A DNA stretch of 64,000 bases from Alteromonas aestuariivivens (GTDB lineage: Bacteria; Pseudomonadota; Gammaproteobacteria; Enterobacterales; Alteromonadaceae). The notes below the pieces were generated by a model. It ran no database searches. It worked only from the letters and a program-made list of their open reading frames with translations, and was not told the DNA's origin. Position 1 is the stretch's first letter, and each line of letters begins with the position of its first letter. The translations under genes and the position numbers were made by a program. Where the stretch lies: positions 289,205 to 353,204 of the forward strand of contig NZ_QRHA01000004.1 in assembly GCF_003367475.1 (NCBI RefSeq), written 5' to 3'. Positions 17,666 to 26,340 of this stretch are shown here, piece after piece.

Positions 17666-19003
17666 CTACACGCGACTGCTAAGCAGGGCCTGGTAGGCTT
17701 TGCCACTGTGTTTGATGATTCTTTGCTGGGACGCGTAATCTACGTACACCAGCCCAAAACGTTTTGAAAAGCCTTCGGCCCACTCAAAATTGTCCAACAA
17801 ACTCCAGGCAAAATAGCCTTGTACATCCACGCCTTGCGCCATTGCTGCCTCAAGTGCGAGCAGATGTTGTTCAAAGTAAGCGGTTCTTTGGCTGTCGTCA
17901 ATTTCTCCTTGCTCAAAACATTCTTCCACCGCTGCACCATTTTCGGTGATGTACACAGGAGGAAGACGATAGCGCAGGTTCAGCGTGAGCAATAAATCCG
18001 TCAGTGCCTCAGGGTAAATCTCCCAGCCAATGTCGGTTTGCGGAAAGCGGTGTTCATGTTCGGTGTAAAATTCGCCCGGCGACAAGGGCGCAGAGTAAGT
18101 CAGCCGTGTATAAAAGTTGATACCGAGAAAGTCCAGCGGCTGACAAATAATATCCATATCTCCTGCCAGAACATCCGGTCGCTCCGACGGGGGCAGTTGT
18201 CGGTAAATTTCCGGATAGCAGCCTTCCATAACCGGCATCAGATACCATTGATTGATGTATTGATCTGCCTTTTCAGCAGCTTCAATATCATCCTGGCTTT
18301 CAGTAGCAGAATAACAGGGGGTGAAATTCAGCACGATCCCATTGAGGGTATCGGGGCTTAGTCGCTGCAACGTCTGCATACCCAGCCCATGGGCCAGCAG
18401 GATATGATGTGCAGCCTGGCGACCGTTACGACGCCCGGTTTTTCCCGGCGCATGCACACCCAGTTCATACCCCAGATGCGCACTGCAAAAAGGTTCGTTA
18501 AACGTGGCGTAGGAATAGACCTTGCCTCTAAATGCAAGGCAAACGGCTTCCACATAACGCTGATACTGATAGGCTGTCTCACGATTCAGCCAGCCCCCGG
18601 CATCCTCAAGGTGCTGAGGCAAGTCCCAGTGATACAGGGTAACGAAAGGTTTTATGCCCAATTGATTCAGAGCATTAAGCAGTCTCACATAGAATGCCAT
18701 GCCCTGTTCGTTAATTTCACCATTCTGATGCATGACCCGAGGCCAGGAAACCGAAAACCGGTAAGCGTCCACCCTAAGGGTGGTAAGCAGAGTTAAATCC
18801 TGCTGCCACAATCGCACGTGGTCGCAGGCGATATCGCCATTACTGCCATCGGAAATGTTGCCCGGTTGACGACAAAACGTATCCCAGATACAGGGCAAAC
18901 GAGTATCGGCACTACCCTCTATCTGAAACGAGGCAGTTGCAACGCCATACAAAAAGCGCTTTTTTCTCAACGGTGATTCGGGGCCTAGTTCAATCTGTTT
19001 CAT
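17666..19003 (-). CDS. GH1 family beta-glucosidase, second copy
   Basis: A 445-residue GH1 enzyme with the acid/base glutamate in ATFNEPFCSAHLGYELG near residue 171 and the nucleophile in VYITENGAAV near residue 357. The blocks GVATASFQIEGS, RFSVSWPR and YFAWSLLDNFEW match the first copy, and both appear cytoplasmic. It is the promoter-proximal gene of the second cassette, with a perfect GAAAGCGCTTTC operator 109 bases upstream. Two copies may split related substrates or give different induction ranges. Confidence 0.92.
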   Translation of the reverse strand: MKQIELGPESPLRKKRFLYGVATASFQIEGSADTRLPCIWDTFCRQPGNISDGSNGDIACDHVRLWQQDLTLLTTLRVDAYRFSVSWPRVMHQNGEINEQGMAFYVRLLNALNQLGIKPFVTLYHWDLPQHLEDAGGWLNRETAYQYQRYVEAVCLAFRGKVYSYATFNEPFCSAHLGYELGVHAPGKTGRRNGRQAAHHILLAHGLGMQTLQRLSPDTLNGIVLNFTPCYSATESQDDIEAAEKADQYINQWYLMPVMEGCYPEIYRQLPPSERPDVLAGDMDIICQPLDFLGINFYTRLTYSAPLSPGEFYTEHEHRFPQTDIGWEIYPEALTDLLLTLNLRYRLPPVYITENGAAVEECFEQGEIDDSQRTAYFEQHLLALEAAMAQGVDVQGYFAWSLLDNFEWAEGFSKRFGLVYVDYASQQRIIKHSGKAYQALLSSRV

Positions 19004-19111
19004 AGCTTAAGTTCTGCTGTTCCCTCAATTCGGCGAATGCCCCGGAGCCAAACGCATCAATCAACGGTACCTCCGTGGAACATTGTTTATAGCATGCGCA
19101 CCTTTAATATA

Positions 19112-19123
19112 GAAAGCGCTTTC
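19112..19123 (-). promoter_or_regulatory. LacI-family operator before the second GH1 cassette
   Basis: GAAAGCGCTTTC is a perfect 12-bp palindrome with the same AAGCGCTT core as the site at 7998. It lies in the 327-base divergent region between GH1 and the 19331 gene, so one site could control both directions. The rest of 19004-19330 is AT-rich promoter-like DNA plus the palindrome at 19288. Confidence 0.7.
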
Positions 19124-19287
19124 CATTTATGAATTATCACTTCATGGGCAAAAAATTAAATTTGCTGAATATTTCACCATAAAAATCAAGAAAACCATGC
19201 TTAATACTCCAAAACCGGTTATAAAAAACCCAGATGTAAAAAAAATGTGAGCAAATTTATTGACCAATCCGATTTATTGGAATACAT

Positions 19288-19311
19288 TTTTGAGAAAGCG
19301 GTTTCTCAAAA
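19288..19311 (+). promoter_or_regulatory. Strong palindrome before the second SapC operon (candidate operator)
   Basis: Two perfect 10-base arms (TTTTGAGAAA and TTTCTCAAAA) flank GCGG. The centre resembles a LacI-type AAAGCGGTTT site. It lies 20 bases before the ATG at 19331. A longer frame from a GTG at 19247 would place it inside the gene, but that GTG has no ribosome site, so I read it as an operator. Confidence 0.55.
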
Positions 19312-19330
19312 CACTGCCAAAAGGATCGGT

Positions 19331-19960
19331 ATGCGCACCAACCATTTACATACTGAAAGGATGCAAGGTGAACAGGCTCGTTACAGCCCGGAACCGGTCT
19401 ATCTGCACACTGAAGTAAACAAAAAAGTCCATTATACACGGCGCCAGCACGAAGGTTTTGATAGCTGGGTCGACCAGAACTGGTTGCCAAGTCTGCGTGC
19501 CATTAATGACGATACGCTTATGAAGGAACAGGAACTGTTCACCAGCCCCGCTCTCGAACAGGCGCTCAACTGGCAATGTGAATCCCTGGTGGCTGAGCAG
19601 GCCCACACCAATCCGGGTAATCTGTTTTCAAGCTGGCGCAAGCCCGGCTGTTCCCCAGACAATCCATCAGACAGTCGACCAGAAGGGTTCGAGGTTGTTA
19701 AAAGCGATTCAGGGGTTCATCTCATTTGCCGCAATACTGATCGGTTGAAAGGTACACCTTCACACACCCAAAAGTGCGCAATGGTGCCTCCGCATCCCGT
19801 TACGCTTGCGTTGTATGGCAACAATCCGCATTGTCTGCCCGAGCTTAATCTGGAACCGGATACAAGCCCGTTCATCGTGCTGCCTGAAATTCCCACAAAT
19901 CCGCAGCCTGAGTACAGGCGCAGTAAACGCCGTGCGCAACTGAGTGAAATGACGGTATGA
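19331..19960 (+). CDS. Unrecognised protein, first gene of the second SapC operon
   Basis: A 209-residue protein that I do not recognise. It is hydrophilic, with no signal peptide or membrane segment, and rich in Pro, Asn and charged residues, ending in a basic tail (RRSKRRAQ). An upstream GTG at 19247 would add 28 residues; I prefer the ATG at 19331 because AAAGGA lies six bases before it and the strong palindrome then falls outside the gene. Its stop overlaps the start of SapC by four bases, so the two are translationally coupled. In the first cluster the place before SapC is held by a halogenase, to which this protein shows no visible likeness. Confidence 0.55.
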   Translation: MRTNHLHTERMQGEQARYSPEPVYLHTEVNKKVHYTRRQHEGFDSWVDQNWLPSLRAINDDTLMKEQELFTSPALEQALNWQCESLVAEQAHTNPGNLFSSWRKPGCSPDNPSDSRPEGFEVVKSDSGVHLICRNTDRLKGTPSHTQKCAMVPPHPVTLALYGNNPHCLPELNLEPDTSPFIVLPEIPTNPQPEYRRSKRRAQLSEMTV

Positions 19961-20694
19961 GCCAGATTGAAACACTGAGCCCCTTAACCCACAGAACGAT
20001 GGGCGTAAGAACCGAATACTACCCTCAGCTTGGGTACAACGCGGGCGCGGTTATGGTATTGCCCAATGAATTGAATCAGATTCAAAAAGATTACCCAATT
20101 GTGTTTCGCAAACATCACGAAACCCATCGCCTGTTTCCTGTGGCGTTGCTGGGGTTTGAAGAACAGGAAAACCTGTTTATTGACGAATACGGTAAATGGG
20201 ATGCTCCATACATTCCTATGGTGATGCGCAAAGGGCCATTTTTAATAGGCTTTCGTGCCAATGACTCCACTTGCAAACCCGTTGTACTTATCGACAAAGA
20301 CGACCCGAGAGTGCTCCGCGACGGTGCCACCCGCCTGTTTATCGGCAGTGGCAGACCCAGCGAATATCTTGAAGAAATAAGTGAATTGCTGGTAAATGTG
20401 CACCTGGGTGCCGAGATGCTTGCGCCCATGATGACAGCTTTCGAACAATCCGGTTTACTGGAGCCACTGCAGTTTGAAATAGAATTCATTGACGGGAGGC
20501 AAATCGTTTTCAGTGGTGCTTTTACGATATCGGAAGCACGGTTGCGCCTGCTGTCACCCGCTGTGCTAGAGGAACTGGCCCGCCACGATTACCTCTCTAA
20601 AGCGGTTTGTGTTGCCAATTCCACCAGCAACCTCAGTAAACTGGTGGATCGCAAGAATAACCGCCTGCTCAGTCAGTCCAATCGAAGCCGCTGA
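19957..20694 (+). CDS. SapC family protein, second copy
   Basis: A 245-residue SapC-type protein, a paralogue of the one at 870-1583. Shared blocks are the HR-FPVALLGFEEQENLF region near residue 60, MVMRKGPFLIGF near residue 90, and the near-C-terminal VDRKN pattern. It overlaps the preceding gene through an ATGA junction. Its location directly beside the GH1 cassette, with LacI-like palindromes upstream, supports a link between SapC genes and carbohydrate use, although the biochemical role is unknown. Confidence 0.82.
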   Translation: MSQIETLSPLTHRTMGVRTEYYPQLGYNAGAVMVLPNELNQIQKDYPIVFRKHHETHRLFPVALLGFEEQENLFIDEYGKWDAPYIPMVMRKGPFLIGFRANDSTCKPVVLIDKDDPRVLRDGATRLFIGSGRPSEYLEEISELLVNVHLGAEMLAPMMTAFEQSGLLEPLQFEIEFIDGRQIVFSGAFTISEARLRLLSPAVLEELARHDYLSKAVCVANSTSNLSKLVDRKNNRLLSQSNRSR

Positions 20695-20707
20695 ACCCTG
20701 ACTGGCC

Positions 20708-21205
20708 TTAATCAATCCATTTTAGCTTTTCAATAGGGTAGCCCAGGTACCATTTGGTGCGTTCAAGAATGGGCCTCACCTCTACCCGGGTAATACCCAA
20801 TTCCTCACGGGCGGCCAGTTCATCACAGGTATTGCGCAACGTGGCAATATCGGGAAAGCAGCTGAAAGAGACGTAATCGCTGCCACCGCTGACTCTTAAG
20901 CAGTCCATAAACTCCGGGATGTCCTGAATGGCGGATTCAAAAGCCTGCTTGAACCTGCCCGTATTGCTTTGCAGATAAAACTCCACATAGGCCAGCACAT
21001 GTTCGCAAATGCGATCCAGATCCATCTCGGTATGAAAATTAAAAAAGTAACCGGCTTCCTGCAGCGCCTTCTTACGCTGAAAGCAGGCACTGGGTGACAG
21101 TCCAACACGGTCTGCCAGTTCCTGATTTGAGATATCCGCCTGCTTATGGATGATGGCCAGGATCTTCTTGTTAAAGTCATCCAGCCTGAGGGTTTTCTTG
21201 GTCAC
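20708..21205 (-). CDS. Lrp/AsnC-family transcriptional regulator
   Basis: A 165-residue regulator with an N-terminal HTH (LDDFNKKILAIIHKQADISN, then QELADRVGLSPSACFQRKKAL) and a C-terminal RAM-type effector domain. The frame extends to a TTG at 21262, but a GTG at 21205 preceded by GGTGA gives the usual family length, so I start there with moderate certainty. It is divergent from the NCS1 permease gene and probably controls it and the following enzymes in response to an amino acid or related metabolite. Direct repeats in the shared upstream region may be its sites. Confidence 0.82.
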   Translation of the reverse strand: MTKKTLRLDDFNKKILAIIHKQADISNQELADRVGLSPSACFQRKKALQEAGYFFNFHTEMDLDRICEHVLAYVEFYLQSNTGRFKQAFESAIQDIPEFMDCLRVSGGSDYVSFSCFPDIATLRNTCDELAAREELGITRVEVRPILERTKWYLGYPIEKLKWID

Positions 21206-21325
21206 AGCGTCACCGTTAACGGATTTGAGCGAAAGGAAATTTTGATCAGGGACTCTAAACAAAAAGCGCCTTTTTGAAAAGCATGGCAGTTCAGTGAGAT
21301 ATTTCTGACGAGTTTACTTACACTG

Positions 21326-21361
21326 GAGCCATTCATTATTTTGATACCAGAGCCGTTCATT
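21326..21361 (+). repeat. Direct repeat GAGCCRTTCATT in the Lrp/permease divergent region
   Basis: GAGCCATTCATT at 21326-21337 and GAGCCGTTCATT at 21350-21361 are 24 bases apart start to start, a little over two helical turns. They lie between the Lrp-type regulator and the permease, and the second touches the proposed TTG start. They are candidate regulator sites. Confidence 0.45.
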
Positions 21362-22646
21362 GGAATCTTCTCATCACAATTCATCCACCCCGGTTGAACC
21401 ATCCCAACTGGTGTCCTGGCCCAGAGTGGCGGCGGTTTCCGCCATGGTCAGCTTTTCTATTCCCACCTTTGTAACCGGCATTGAACTGTACAATGACATG
21501 TCCTTGTATGAAGGCTTAATGGCTGTGATTGTGGGCGCCATTCTGCTCACCGTGGTGGGCGGCCTGGTAGGTACAATAGGCGCAGCTACCCGGCTGAATT
21601 CCTATCAGCTGGCGCAAACCGTGTTCGGCCACCGTGGTGCTTCCGTGCTCAATCTGGCCTTTGCATTGTCACTGATTGGCTGGTTCGGGGTTAATCTGGA
21701 CCTGTTCTCAGCCTCTGTTAACAAGGTGGCACTGGCCACACTGGGGCAGGAATTCGCTCCTGTTCTGATAGAAGCCATTGCCGGCACCGGTATGACCATT
21801 ACTACGCTGTACGGTTTCAGCGCCATCAATCGGCTGGCCGCTTATCTGGTCCCCGTCATGATTGCTATCACCGCCTGGATAGCGTTCGCCTCTTCACAAC
21901 AACTCAGCATTTCTGAGTGGCTGTCGGTCAGCAAATCCGCCCATCTGTCGTTCAGTGATGGCGTCAGTGTGATTGTCGGCGTCATCATTATCGGCGCCAT
22001 CATTATGCCGGACATTACCCGCTTCAGCCGCCAACTCAGCGGCGGTGTGCACACAGCATTCTGGTCTTATGGGGTGGTACAAACGCTGGTACTCCTGATT
22101 GCCGCTTTCAGTGCTGCGGCCTTTGCTACCGATGACATTCTCGAAGTTCTGCTCGCTCTGGGCATTGGCTCTGCGGTGCTGGCTGTGGTCATCGCCGGAA
22201 GTTGGATCCTCAATGCGCTGAATATTTACAGTGCCCAACTGGCGATTTCGGAGAGTTTTTCACTACGTTCTGAGCGTACCGTCACGCTCGTGCTGGGTGT
22301 ACTCGGCATGGTGGCAGCGTTTGTCAATGTGCTCGATTACTTCATTACTTTTCTTTCGGTACTGACCGCCATATTCATTCCGGTTGGCGGCATTATCGCC
22401 TGTGATTACTACCTTATAAATAAAAGTAAGTATTCACATACCGAAATTAAAAAACAGATTCATTGGCCCGCCCTGGTGGCCTGGCTGGCGGGCGCAGGTC
22501 TTGCGGTGGCGACCCAGTTTTTTGCCCTGCCCAGTGTCACCCAGGTGGCAGCGCTGGACGCCATGTTGCTGACCGCCGCAGTGTATTTTTTGCTGTGCCG
22601 AGCAAGTGCACGCCACCAGGCAGCCGCTCTTCAAGTTAAACCCTAG
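21360..22646 (+). CDS. NCS1-type cytosine/purine permease family transporter (CodB-like)
   Basis: A 428-residue membrane protein with about twelve hydrophobic segments that looks like the CodB branch of NCS1 transporters, which import nucleobases, allantoin or hydantoins with a cation. The N-terminal SWPRVAAVSAMVSFSIPTF, the mid-protein IIMPDITRFSRQ and the late ITFLSVLTAIFIPVGGII segments fit the family. The TTG start at 21360 leaves a short leader before the first membrane segment; a later start would damage it. It is followed after 10 bases by a hydantoinase-like gene, which points to import of a cyclic ureide or related ring compound. Confidence 0.8.
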   Translation: MESSHHNSSTPVEPSQLVSWPRVAAVSAMVSFSIPTFVTGIELYNDMSLYEGLMAVIVGAILLTVVGGLVGTIGAATRLNSYQLAQTVFGHRGASVLNLAFALSLIGWFGVNLDLFSASVNKVALATLGQEFAPVLIEAIAGTGMTITTLYGFSAINRLAAYLVPVMIAITAWIAFASSQQLSISEWLSVSKSAHLSFSDGVSVIVGVIIIGAIIMPDITRFSRQLSGGVHTAFWSYGVVQTLVLLIAAFSAAAFATDDILEVLLALGIGSAVLAVVIAGSWILNALNIYSAQLAISESFSLRSERTVTLVLGVLGMVAAFVNVLDYFITFLSVLTAIFIPVGGIIACDYYLINKSKYSHTEIKKQIHWPALVAWLAGAGLAVATQFFALPSVTQVAALDAMLLTAAVYFLLCRASARHQAAALQVKP

Positions 22647-22656
22647 GAAGTATCAC

Positions 22657-24231
22657 ATGCGAATTGGAATTGATGTTGGGGGAACCCACACTGACGCCGT
22701 TTTGCTGGATGGCGATTGTATTCTTGCCACCCATAAGTCTCTTACCACTGCCGATGTCGAATCCGGCATCATGGCTGCGTTGTCGGCGTTACTGCAAACC
22801 TCAAAGGTCGATAAGAGCCAAATCCAGTCGATTATGATCGGTACAACCCAGTTCACCAATGCCGTGGTGGAGCGCAAAGAACTGGCTGAAGTGGCGATCA
22901 TTCGGATAGCCTTACCCTCAGGCAATGGCTTTCCACCCCTGTCAGACTGGCCCGACGACATTGCCGATGCAGTGGGGCGGCACATCTATCTGTGCCACGG
23001 TGGCTATCTGTACGACGGTCATCCGCTGGCGCCACTGAACGACAGCGAAATAGATGACATCATTACCGATATTCGCGCCAAAGGCCTGACCAATGTTGCC
23101 ATTGCGTCTGCTTTTTCGTCTATGAACCCTGAGCCCGAACATTATGTGGCGGCCAAACTGCAAGCCGCCATTCCCGGCGTGAATCTGACCCTTTCCCACC
23201 GAATTGGCAGCCTGGGGTTACTGGAACGGGAGAACGCCGCCATTCTCAACACCGCATTACTGCCCTTCGCTCAACGGGTGGTGGAAGCATTTCATTCGGC
23301 GCTCAGAGAGCATGGCTTTGGTTGCCCCATGTTCATCAGCCAGAATGACGGCACACTGATGAGCGCTGATTTCGTCAAACAATACCCGGCTTTAACGTTC
23401 GCCTCAGGGCCAACCAATTCGCTGCGCGGTGCTTACAAGCTAACCGGATTACAGGATGCCATCGTGGTTGACATTGGCGGCACCACCTCAGACATCGGCG
23501 TGCTGCAAAACGGTTTCCCCCGCGAATCCAACCTGGTGGTATCCGTGGGCGGAGTACGCACCAATTTCCGCATGCCAGATATTCAGGCGGTCGGCCTGGG
23601 TGGCGGCAGCCTGGTCAGCGAAGACGGCAACAGGGTTGGCCCACAGTCTGTCGGCCACCGTTTGGTGCAGGAAGGGCTGGTATTTGGTGGTAGCACCCTG
23701 ACCGCTACCGACATTGTTGTGGCCGCCGGGCTAGCCGGGGTCGGCGACCCCACTCTGGTTTCGCACCTGAGCCCTGCTCTGATTGAAAACGCAAGAGCCT
23801 CCATGCAGACATTGATTGATCAGAACATCGACATGATGAAACCGAATGCCGAACCGGTACCGGTCATTCTGGTTGGCGGTGGTGCCATCCTCATCCAGGA
23901 CGGCTTGCAAGCGGCGTCTACCCTGGTTCGGCCGGAACATGCCGGCGTGGCTAACGCCATCGGCGCAGCCATTGCCCAGGTTGGCGGCGAGGCAGAAGCC
24001 CTCAAATCCTATAGCAGCAATGGCCGACAGCAAGCCATCGATGACGTCACCGGCGAAGCCAGACAAAGGGCAATAGCGGCCGGTGCCGATGCCGCCACCA
24101 TTCGGGTGGCCGACATTGAAGAGACCGAAGTACCTTACATGGAACAGGGCGTCTACCGGTTAAGAGTGAAAGTTATCGGCGAAGTGGCCACCCTGCCGGG
24201 CAGCCAATCGCTTAGGGAGCAACGTGCATGA
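22657..24231 (+). CDS. Hydantoinase/oxoprolinase (HyuA-type) family protein
   Basis: A 524-residue protein with the ASKHA ATPase start MRIGIDVGGTHTDAVLL, a second phosphate motif VVDIGGTTSDIGVL near residue 270, and VGLGGGSLV, all typical of HyuA-type ATP-dependent hydantoinases and oxoprolinases. It is shorter than classical HyuA and lacks a separate HyuB gene nearby, as is usual for the form paired with DUF917. I begin at the ATG at 22657, which has AGGAAG upstream and follows the permease stop; the frame is open earlier. Its stop overlaps the next start by ATGA. Confidence 0.85.
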   Translation: MRIGIDVGGTHTDAVLLDGDCILATHKSLTTADVESGIMAALSALLQTSKVDKSQIQSIMIGTTQFTNAVVERKELAEVAIIRIALPSGNGFPPLSDWPDDIADAVGRHIYLCHGGYLYDGHPLAPLNDSEIDDIITDIRAKGLTNVAIASAFSSMNPEPEHYVAAKLQAAIPGVNLTLSHRIGSLGLLERENAAILNTALLPFAQRVVEAFHSALREHGFGCPMFISQNDGTLMSADFVKQYPALTFASGPTNSLRGAYKLTGLQDAIVVDIGGTTSDIGVLQNGFPRESNLVVSVGGVRTNFRMPDIQAVGLGGGSLVSEDGNRVGPQSVGHRLVQEGLVFGGSTLTATDIVVAAGLAGVGDPTLVSHLSPALIENARASMQTLIDQNIDMMKPNAEPVPVILVGGGAILIQDGLQAASTLVRPEHAGVANAIGAAIAQVGGEAEALKSYSSNGRQQAIDDVTGEARQRAIAAGADAATIRVADIEETEVPYMEQGVYRLRVKVIGEVATLPGSQSLREQRA

Positions 24232-25313
24232 ACAAGATCTATGAACACCAACTGGAAGACCTGAGTTTGGGTTCGGTATTTTTGGCCACTGGCGGTGGCG
24301 GTGACCCTTACCTGCCGATGCTTCTGACCCGCCAGGTACTCAAGGAGTTTGGCCCGGTTACGCTCATTAAGGTGGACGACATAGACGATAACGCCCACGT
24401 TGTGCCAGTAGGCGCCGTCGGAGCTCCCACGGTGAGCCTGGAGCTTTTGCCTTCCATTGAAGAAGCTTCCGCCACACTGGCCGCCTACGAACAGGCGACC
24501 GGAAACCAGGTGGATGTAGTCGCTTCTTTTGAAGTCGGCGGGGGTAATTCTTTGCTGCCCATTATGGCAGCAGCAGCCAAGGGTGTGCCGGTCATTGACG
24601 GCGATGGGATGGGCCGGGCGCTACCGGAAGCGCAAATGATGACTTACGCCATTGCCGGTGCCAAACCCACCCCGGCGGTAGCACGGGACTACGCCGGCAA
24701 CACGGCGAGGTTTGATACCGCAGACACCAGCACCTATGAGCGCCACATTCGCAGCTTTGCGATGGCAGCCGGAGGCATGATCACGGCGGCTGAACACCCC
24801 ATGACTGGTGCATTCATCAAAAAGGCCATCATTCCCGGTACCCTGAGCTTTGCCATCAGGCTCGGAGAAACCCTGCGCAAACACCGTGGCAATGCAGAAA
24901 ACCTGCTACCTCATTTGCAGGATACCTTTGCCAATTCGGTTTACGGCACCTGCCGCCTGCTGTACACCGGCAAAGTCACCGACAAGGCCACCAGCATTAT
25001 TGGCGGGTACGATGTGGGTAGCGTCACCATCAATGCGTTTGATCATCAACAGGTGGCCATGCAGATCGCAATCAAAAACGAATATCTGATCGCCCGCATT
25101 GGCGATGAGGTTGTGGCCACGGTGCCGGATTTGATTGTGCTGTGTGATTACGAAACCGGTACGCCCATCAACGCAGAAAGACTGAAATACGGCCAGCGCG
25201 TGGCTGTGTTTGCCGTGGGTTGCCCGCAGTTTTACCGCAGCGAGGCGGCCCTGAAGGCCGTTTCACCGCGGGCATTTGGTTTTGATTTGGATTATCTGCC
25301 GCTGCAAGCCTGA
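24228..25313 (+). CDS. DUF917 (S-methyl thiohydantoin desulfurase-type) family protein
   Basis: A 361-residue protein of the DUF917 family. Visible blocks are VFLATGGGGDPYLP near residue 20, VASFEVGGGNSLLPI near residue 103 and PVIDGDGMGRALPEAQM near residue 123. The family is now named after an enzyme that removes sulfur from a thiohydantoin, and its members usually travel with HyuA-type proteins and NCS1 permeases, as here. The start overlaps the HyuA stop by four bases. The real substrate in this organism may be a hydantoin, thiohydantoin or another five-membered ring; sequence alone does not decide. Confidence 0.82.
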   Translation: MNKIYEHQLEDLSLGSVFLATGGGGDPYLPMLLTRQVLKEFGPVTLIKVDDIDDNAHVVPVGAVGAPTVSLELLPSIEEASATLAAYEQATGNQVDVVASFEVGGGNSLLPIMAAAAKGVPVIDGDGMGRALPEAQMMTYAIAGAKPTPAVARDYAGNTARFDTADTSTYERHIRSFAMAAGGMITAAEHPMTGAFIKKAIIPGTLSFAIRLGETLRKHRGNAENLLPHLQDTFANSVYGTCRLLYTGKVTDKATSIIGGYDVGSVTINAFDHQQVAMQIAIKNEYLIARIGDEVVATVPDLIVLCDYETGTPINAERLKYGQRVAVFAVGCPQFYRSEAALKAVSPRAFGFDLDYLPLQA

Positions 25314-25331
25314 TCAATCGGCGGGTGACGG

Positions 25332-26306
25332 TCAGTGGGGCTGAGACAACAACCGCTCGGTCATCCACTCGTAGAAACCCGCCTTATCCTGCCACTGCAT
25401 GGCCACCTGGATCACCGAACCCGCCGGATCACGCCGGGTAAAACCCTCATCATCCACGGAAATGGCCATGGTCTCGGTGGGCAGCAGCGGATGCTCGGGC
25501 AACGCCAGATACACCGCAACCGAATCGTACAGAATCGATGTGTGCCTGTCGGTGTAATCCACTTTGGTGAAAGTCACCAAATCGGCCCAAATTTCAAAAT
25601 TGGTAAAAATGGCCTGCAACTGGGCATCTTCACTGGCTTTCAGGCGGGCAAACAAGGGGCCTTCGATCACAATGTCACCGCAGGTATCCAACGGAGTTAT
25701 GGTAAAGCCCTGCCAGGGTGCCTGCAGAGCGGCCCGAAAGGCCGGCACATTATTTTGCACGTTGTATTCGGCCGAAGGTGCATCGTCGTAGCCCTTGTCA
25801 ATGCTGCCATGCATACCCACCAGTTTGACCTTGCCCGCAATATCCGGTGCGCGCTCAAGGGCAGCCTGAATGTTATGCATTGGCCCGGCGACAATAATGG
25901 TGACGGTTTCAGCAGAAGAGCGCACGACGTCAATCAGTTTGCCAACCCCATCTTCAGCGATCTCGCCCGGATAATCAGCCAACTGATACCCTTCCACCCA
26001 GGGCTTTTGGAATTCCGCACTGCCCTCACTGGCAATACCAATGCCTACTGGTACGTCGCTTCGCCCTGCCAGCTCCAAAAACTTGGCCGCCACTTTGGCT
26101 CGGTAAACCGGCTCTTCCGTCGCGGTGGTCACCAGTTTCAAGTCCAGCTCCGGACTTTTCAGGATCAGGGAAAGCGCCCAGGTGTCGTCGATGTCGCTGC
26201 CAATATCGGTATCGAAAATTACCGGCACCGCGGCCTGGGATGCAAAGGCAAACATACCCAGTATGAACGCGACCTTACGCCAGCCTAAAGAAAATAAGCA
26301 AAACAT
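25332..26306 (-). CDS. Secreted inosine-uridine-preferring nucleoside hydrolase family protein
   Basis: A 324-residue protein with a signal peptide (cleavage likely after ASQAA near residue 26) and then the family hallmark VIFDTDIGSDIDDTWAL, whose aspartates bind calcium and the ribose. The family splits nucleosides into base and ribose. Export to the periplasm would let it release bases for uptake, which suits the NCS1 permease of the convergent neighbour. Only 18 bases separate the two stop codons. The C-terminal histidine region is less clear, so substrate preference is open. Confidence 0.85.
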   Translation of the reverse strand: MFCLFSLGWRKVAFILGMFAFASQAAVPVIFDTDIGSDIDDTWALSLILKSPELDLKLVTTATEEPVYRAKVAAKFLELAGRSDVPVGIGIASEGSAEFQKPWVEGYQLADYPGEIAEDGVGKLIDVVRSSAETVTIIVAGPMHNIQAALERAPDIAGKVKLVGMHGSIDKGYDDAPSAEYNVQNNVPAFRAALQAPWQGFTITPLDTCGDIVIEGPLFARLKASEDAQLQAIFTNFEIWADLVTFTKVDYTDRHTSILYDSVAVYLALPEHPLLPTETMAISVDDEGFTRRDPAGSVIQVAMQWQDKAGFYEWMTERLLSQPH

Positions 26307-26340
26307 GATAAATACACTCTCAACTCAATCAGTGGGGAAA

